A stretch of DNA of 5,970 nt from Hyphomicrobiales bacterium. GTDB lineage: Bacteria > Pseudomonadota > Alphaproteobacteria > Rhizobiales > JAUVMS01. The stretch covers positions 1 to 5,970 of the forward strand of contig JAUVMS010000232.1 of NCBI GenBank assembly GCA_030600135.1, read 5' to 3'. Below are positions 4,404-5,970 of the stretch, piece after piece; positions within the stretch are counted from its first letter, which is position 1, and every line of letters starts with the position of its first letter. The notes below the pieces were generated by a model. That model did not search any database. It saw only the letters and a program-made list of their open reading frames with translations, and was not told where the DNA came from. Both the position numbers and the translations under genes were made by a program.

Positions 4404-5483
4404 ATGGATCGTCGAGCCTTCATTAAGTCCACTGCGGTCGCTGCCGGAGTTGCAGCGGCATCGAGCAGTGTCTCGGGCGCACCCGCCGCTCACAAGAGCG
4501 TTGTCGAGCTACGGATGGTCGTGCCCTGGCCCAGCGAGGCGGTCGCCGTCCACGCATTTGCTCGCAGATTGGCTACGCGAGTGGAACGCGCCTCCGACAG
4601 CCAACTTCGCTTGCATCTCGTCGGTACCGGCGACGAGCCGCCAAACGGCTCTTGTCTCGATATCCTGGCGAACGGTGACGCCGAACTTTACCTAGGCTCT
4701 GAACTTTGGCATGCCGCCACGGCGCCGGCGCTTGGCTTCTTTGCCGGGCTGCCATTCGGTTTGGAGGCCGGAGAGTTCGCCACGTGGCTTGCCAGCGGCG
4801 GCGGTCAAGTGATTTGGGACGAGGCCGGTGATGCGGTTGGCTTGAAGCCAATGTTGGCCGGTGTCGCGGGCCCCGCCGTCGGAACATGGTCGGCTGATCC
4901 CATCACGTCAGTTGATGCCTACAAAGGTCTGCGAACACACGCGCCCGGACATACCGCTGAAATCGTGGCCGCGCTCGGCGCCACTCACGTTGCTCTTTCA
5001 GCCAGCGACGTTGTCCCCGCCATGGCCGACGGCCGTATCCGTGCAACATCCTACGCCGGCCCCTACCTCGACATGCAGCTCGGGCTCAATCGCTCCGCCA
5101 CTTACCACCACATGAGCGCATTGCATCCCTCGAGCTTTGTTCTGTCTGTTGGTGTACGGCGCAAACTTTGGGCCGATCTGACTGCGAACCAGCGCGTCTT
5201 GATCGAGGCCTGCCTGGCGGCGGAGCGCGACACGTTCAATGCCGAGCTCGCCACCAACGGCGCACTGGCACGGCGTGCAATCAGCACGCAACCGGCCATT
5301 GCGACGGTCGAGATCCCACCCGCTTCGCTCAGCGAGATGCGGCAAGCGACGAGCGACGTACTACATGCCATTGCCGACCGCGATCTTGCCGCGCGCAAGG
5401 CCTACGATAGTCAGCTCGGCTTTCGCGCGATGATGGCGGACCATGCATCCGAGCCCAAGCCGACCGATTGGGTAGGCGTCTGA
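4404..5483 (+). CDS. Divergent TRAP transporter solute-binding protein (DctP/TakP-like), Tat signal
   Basis: The product has 359 residues, normal for DctP/TakP-type periplasmic binding proteins, which capture organic or keto acids and hand them to a TRAP membrane permease. The N-terminus MDRRAFIK plus an Ala-rich stretch (11-29) is a Tat signal. Family blocks are recognisable: DAYKGLRTHAPG (171-182), the ADGRIRATSYAGPYLDMQLG segment (208-227), the LTANQRVLIEACLAAERDTF stretch (259-278) and RKAYDSQLGFRAMM (331-344). Compared with TakP-like proteins as I remember them, ligand-site positions are changed. The nearly invariant ligand-carboxylate arginine of KGLK-x-R is His179 here, with Arg177 two residues earlier. 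The Glu-Trp before GPY is Ser216-Tyr217. It therefore probably binds an unusual ligand or has lost transport function. A more canonical paralogue starts 167 bases downstream. No TRAP permease subunit is in the window. Family call confident; ligand unknown. Confidence 0.88.
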   Translation: MDRRAFIKSTAVAAGVAAASSSVSGAPAAHKSVVELRMVVPWPSEAVAVHAFARRLATRVERASDSQLRLHLVGTGDEPPNGSCLDILANGDAELYLGSELWHAATAPALGFFAGLPFGLEAGEFATWLASGGGQVIWDEAGDAVGLKPMLAGVAGPAVGTWSADPITSVDAYKGLRTHAPGHTAEIVAALGATHVALSASDVVPAMADGRIRATSYAGPYLDMQLGLNRSATYHHMSALHPSSFVLSVGVRRKLWADLTANQRVLIEACLAAERDTFNAELATNGALARRAISTQPAIATVEIPPASLSEMRQATSDVLHAIADRDLAARKAYDSQLGFRAMMADHASEPKPTDWVGV

Positions 5484-5650
5484 CATATGCTCGATCAGCG
5501 GCAAACATCCGCCAGATCCGCACCGTACCGTCACTCTAGGAGCGAGTTGCGCCGACCCCGCACAATTCTTGGCTCCTGGACAAGTCCAATTCTAACAGGC
5601 ATATCTCGATTAGAAGTTCCAACAACCAATCCATCGGGAGGACAAACCGA
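5484..5650 (+). other. Intergenic region between the two TRAP binding-protein genes
   Basis: These 167 bases have no supported gene. Shortly after the TGA, GATC-A-GCGG and CCGC-CA-GATC (5493-5501 and 5509-5518) can form an imperfect 8-bp hairpin around a CAAACAT loop, but there is no T-run. A weak promoter candidate is TTGGCT (5569-5574), a 16-base gap, then TCTAAC (5591-5596). Each hexamer matches consensus at four of six positions. It would give the second binding protein its own transcript. Confidence 0.25.
5636..5642 (+). promoter_or_regulatory. Ribosome binding site of the second TRAP binding protein
   Basis: GGGAGGA sits 8 bases before the ATG at 5651 and fixes the start directly at the Tat signal. 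Confidence 0.7.
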
Positions 5651-5970
5651 ATGGATCGTCGCTCATTTATCAAGAAGGCTGGTCTTGCGACGGCCGCAGG
5701 CGCAACCGCGGCTTCCAGCTTGGCGGCGCCGGCAATCGCCCAATCAACGAAAGACTTGGTCGTCGTCGCAACCTGGCCGCGTGACTTTCCCGGTCTCGGC
5801 ACCGGCGCACAGCGTCTTGCCAAGCGCATCGATGAACTCACGGAGGGACGCATCAAAGTCCAATATTTCGCGGCCGGCGAGCGCGTAGGTGCATTCGACT
5901 CATTTGACGAGGTTGCCTCCGGCAATGCTCAGGCCTATCACGCCGCCGACTACTACTGGAAGGGCAAGCA
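5651..5970 (+). CDS. TRAP transporter solute-binding protein (TakP/DctP-like), Tat signal, 3' end cut by window
   Basis: The frame runs from ATG 5651 off the window edge (106 full codons seen). MDRRSFIKKA followed by an Ala-rich stretch ending in APAIAQ (26-31) is a textbook Tat signal with a likely cleavage near residue 30. The mature part has a first strand DLVVVATWPRDFPGLG (35-50), a helix AQRLAKRIDELTEGRI (53-68), the QYFAAGERV segment (71-79) and ASGNAQAYHAADYYWKGK (89-106). The last two correspond closely to the AGE-L/V and GYYYWGK blocks of TakP, the sodium-dependent keto-acid binding protein, so it looks more canonical than its upstream paralogue. A keto-acid or other monocarboxylate ligand is a reasonable guess. 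The ligand-binding half lies beyond the window, so that cannot be checked. Permease genes might follow downstream. Confidence 0.88.
   Translation, partial: MDRRSFIKKAGLATAAGATAASSLAAPAIAQSTKDLVVVATWPRDFPGLGTGAQRLAKRIDELTEGRIKVQYFAAGERVGAFDSFDEVASGNAQAYHAADYYWKGK

Noticed and set aside
5577..5588. TGGACAAGTCCA near-palindrome before the second TRAP binding protein
   Set aside because: It leaves a stem of four with a four-base loop; this short match is expected by chance and has no supporting context.
5487..5888. 133-codon plus frame between and over the TRAP binding-protein genes
   Set aside because: It overlaps the Tat-signal gene starting at 5651 in another frame; its translation is Arg/Ser/Pro-rich with no family signature.
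5536..5925. 129-codon minus-strand frame across the second TRAP binding-protein start
   Set aside because: It is antisense to a gene with a strong ribosome binding site, Tat signal and family motifs.

Overview
The window is a high-GC stretch of a bacterial chromosome. The strongly GC-ending codons, the Tat-exported TRAP-type binding proteins and the crotonase / family III CoA-transferase pair fit an alphaproteobacterium, for example Hyphomicrobiales or Rhodospirillales. That placement is inference from style and gene families; there is no rRNA or other marker. Every supported gene is on the + strand. Both edges cut a gene.

Layout. Positions 2-976 hold the 3' part of an unrecognised multi-pass inner-membrane protein. 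After a 156-base gap comes a RidA/YjgF-family protein (1133-1552) that lacks the catalytic arginine of true RidA. Another 127-base gap leads to a tightly spaced pair: a crotonase-fold protein (1680-2495) with both canonical catalytic glutamates replaced, and a CaiB/BaiF family III CoA-transferase (2498-3706) with its catalytic aspartate intact. A 206-base AT-richer gap (3707-3912) contains a strong hairpin, a possible 12-codon leader ORF and alternative base-pairings that reach the ribosome binding site and start codon of the next gene. That gene (3913-4293) is a small exported thioredoxin-fold protein of SoxS-like type with a CRGC motif. The window closes with two consecutive TRAP-type solute-binding proteins, both with Tat signals: a complete, divergent one (4404-5483) and the start of a more canonical TakP/DctP-like one (5651 to the edge).

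How they may work together (inference). TRAP binding proteins capture small organic or keto acids in the periplasm. A family III CoA-transferase can activate such acids as CoA thioesters, and a crotonase can then transform the acyl-CoA. A RidA-family protein could handle a reactive intermediate or bind a ligand. The locus therefore looks like part of an uptake-and-CoA-activation module for an unidentified organic acid. Three of its proteins (RidA-like, crotonase, first binding protein) have changed the residues that define the textbook activity, so the chemistry cannot be read from the family names. No TRAP membrane subunits, regulator or dehydrogenase are visible; they may lie outside the window.

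No tRNA, rRNA, CRISPR array, insertion sequence, phage gene or minus-strand gene was found. The most unusual non-coding signal is the structured leader at 3827-3915.
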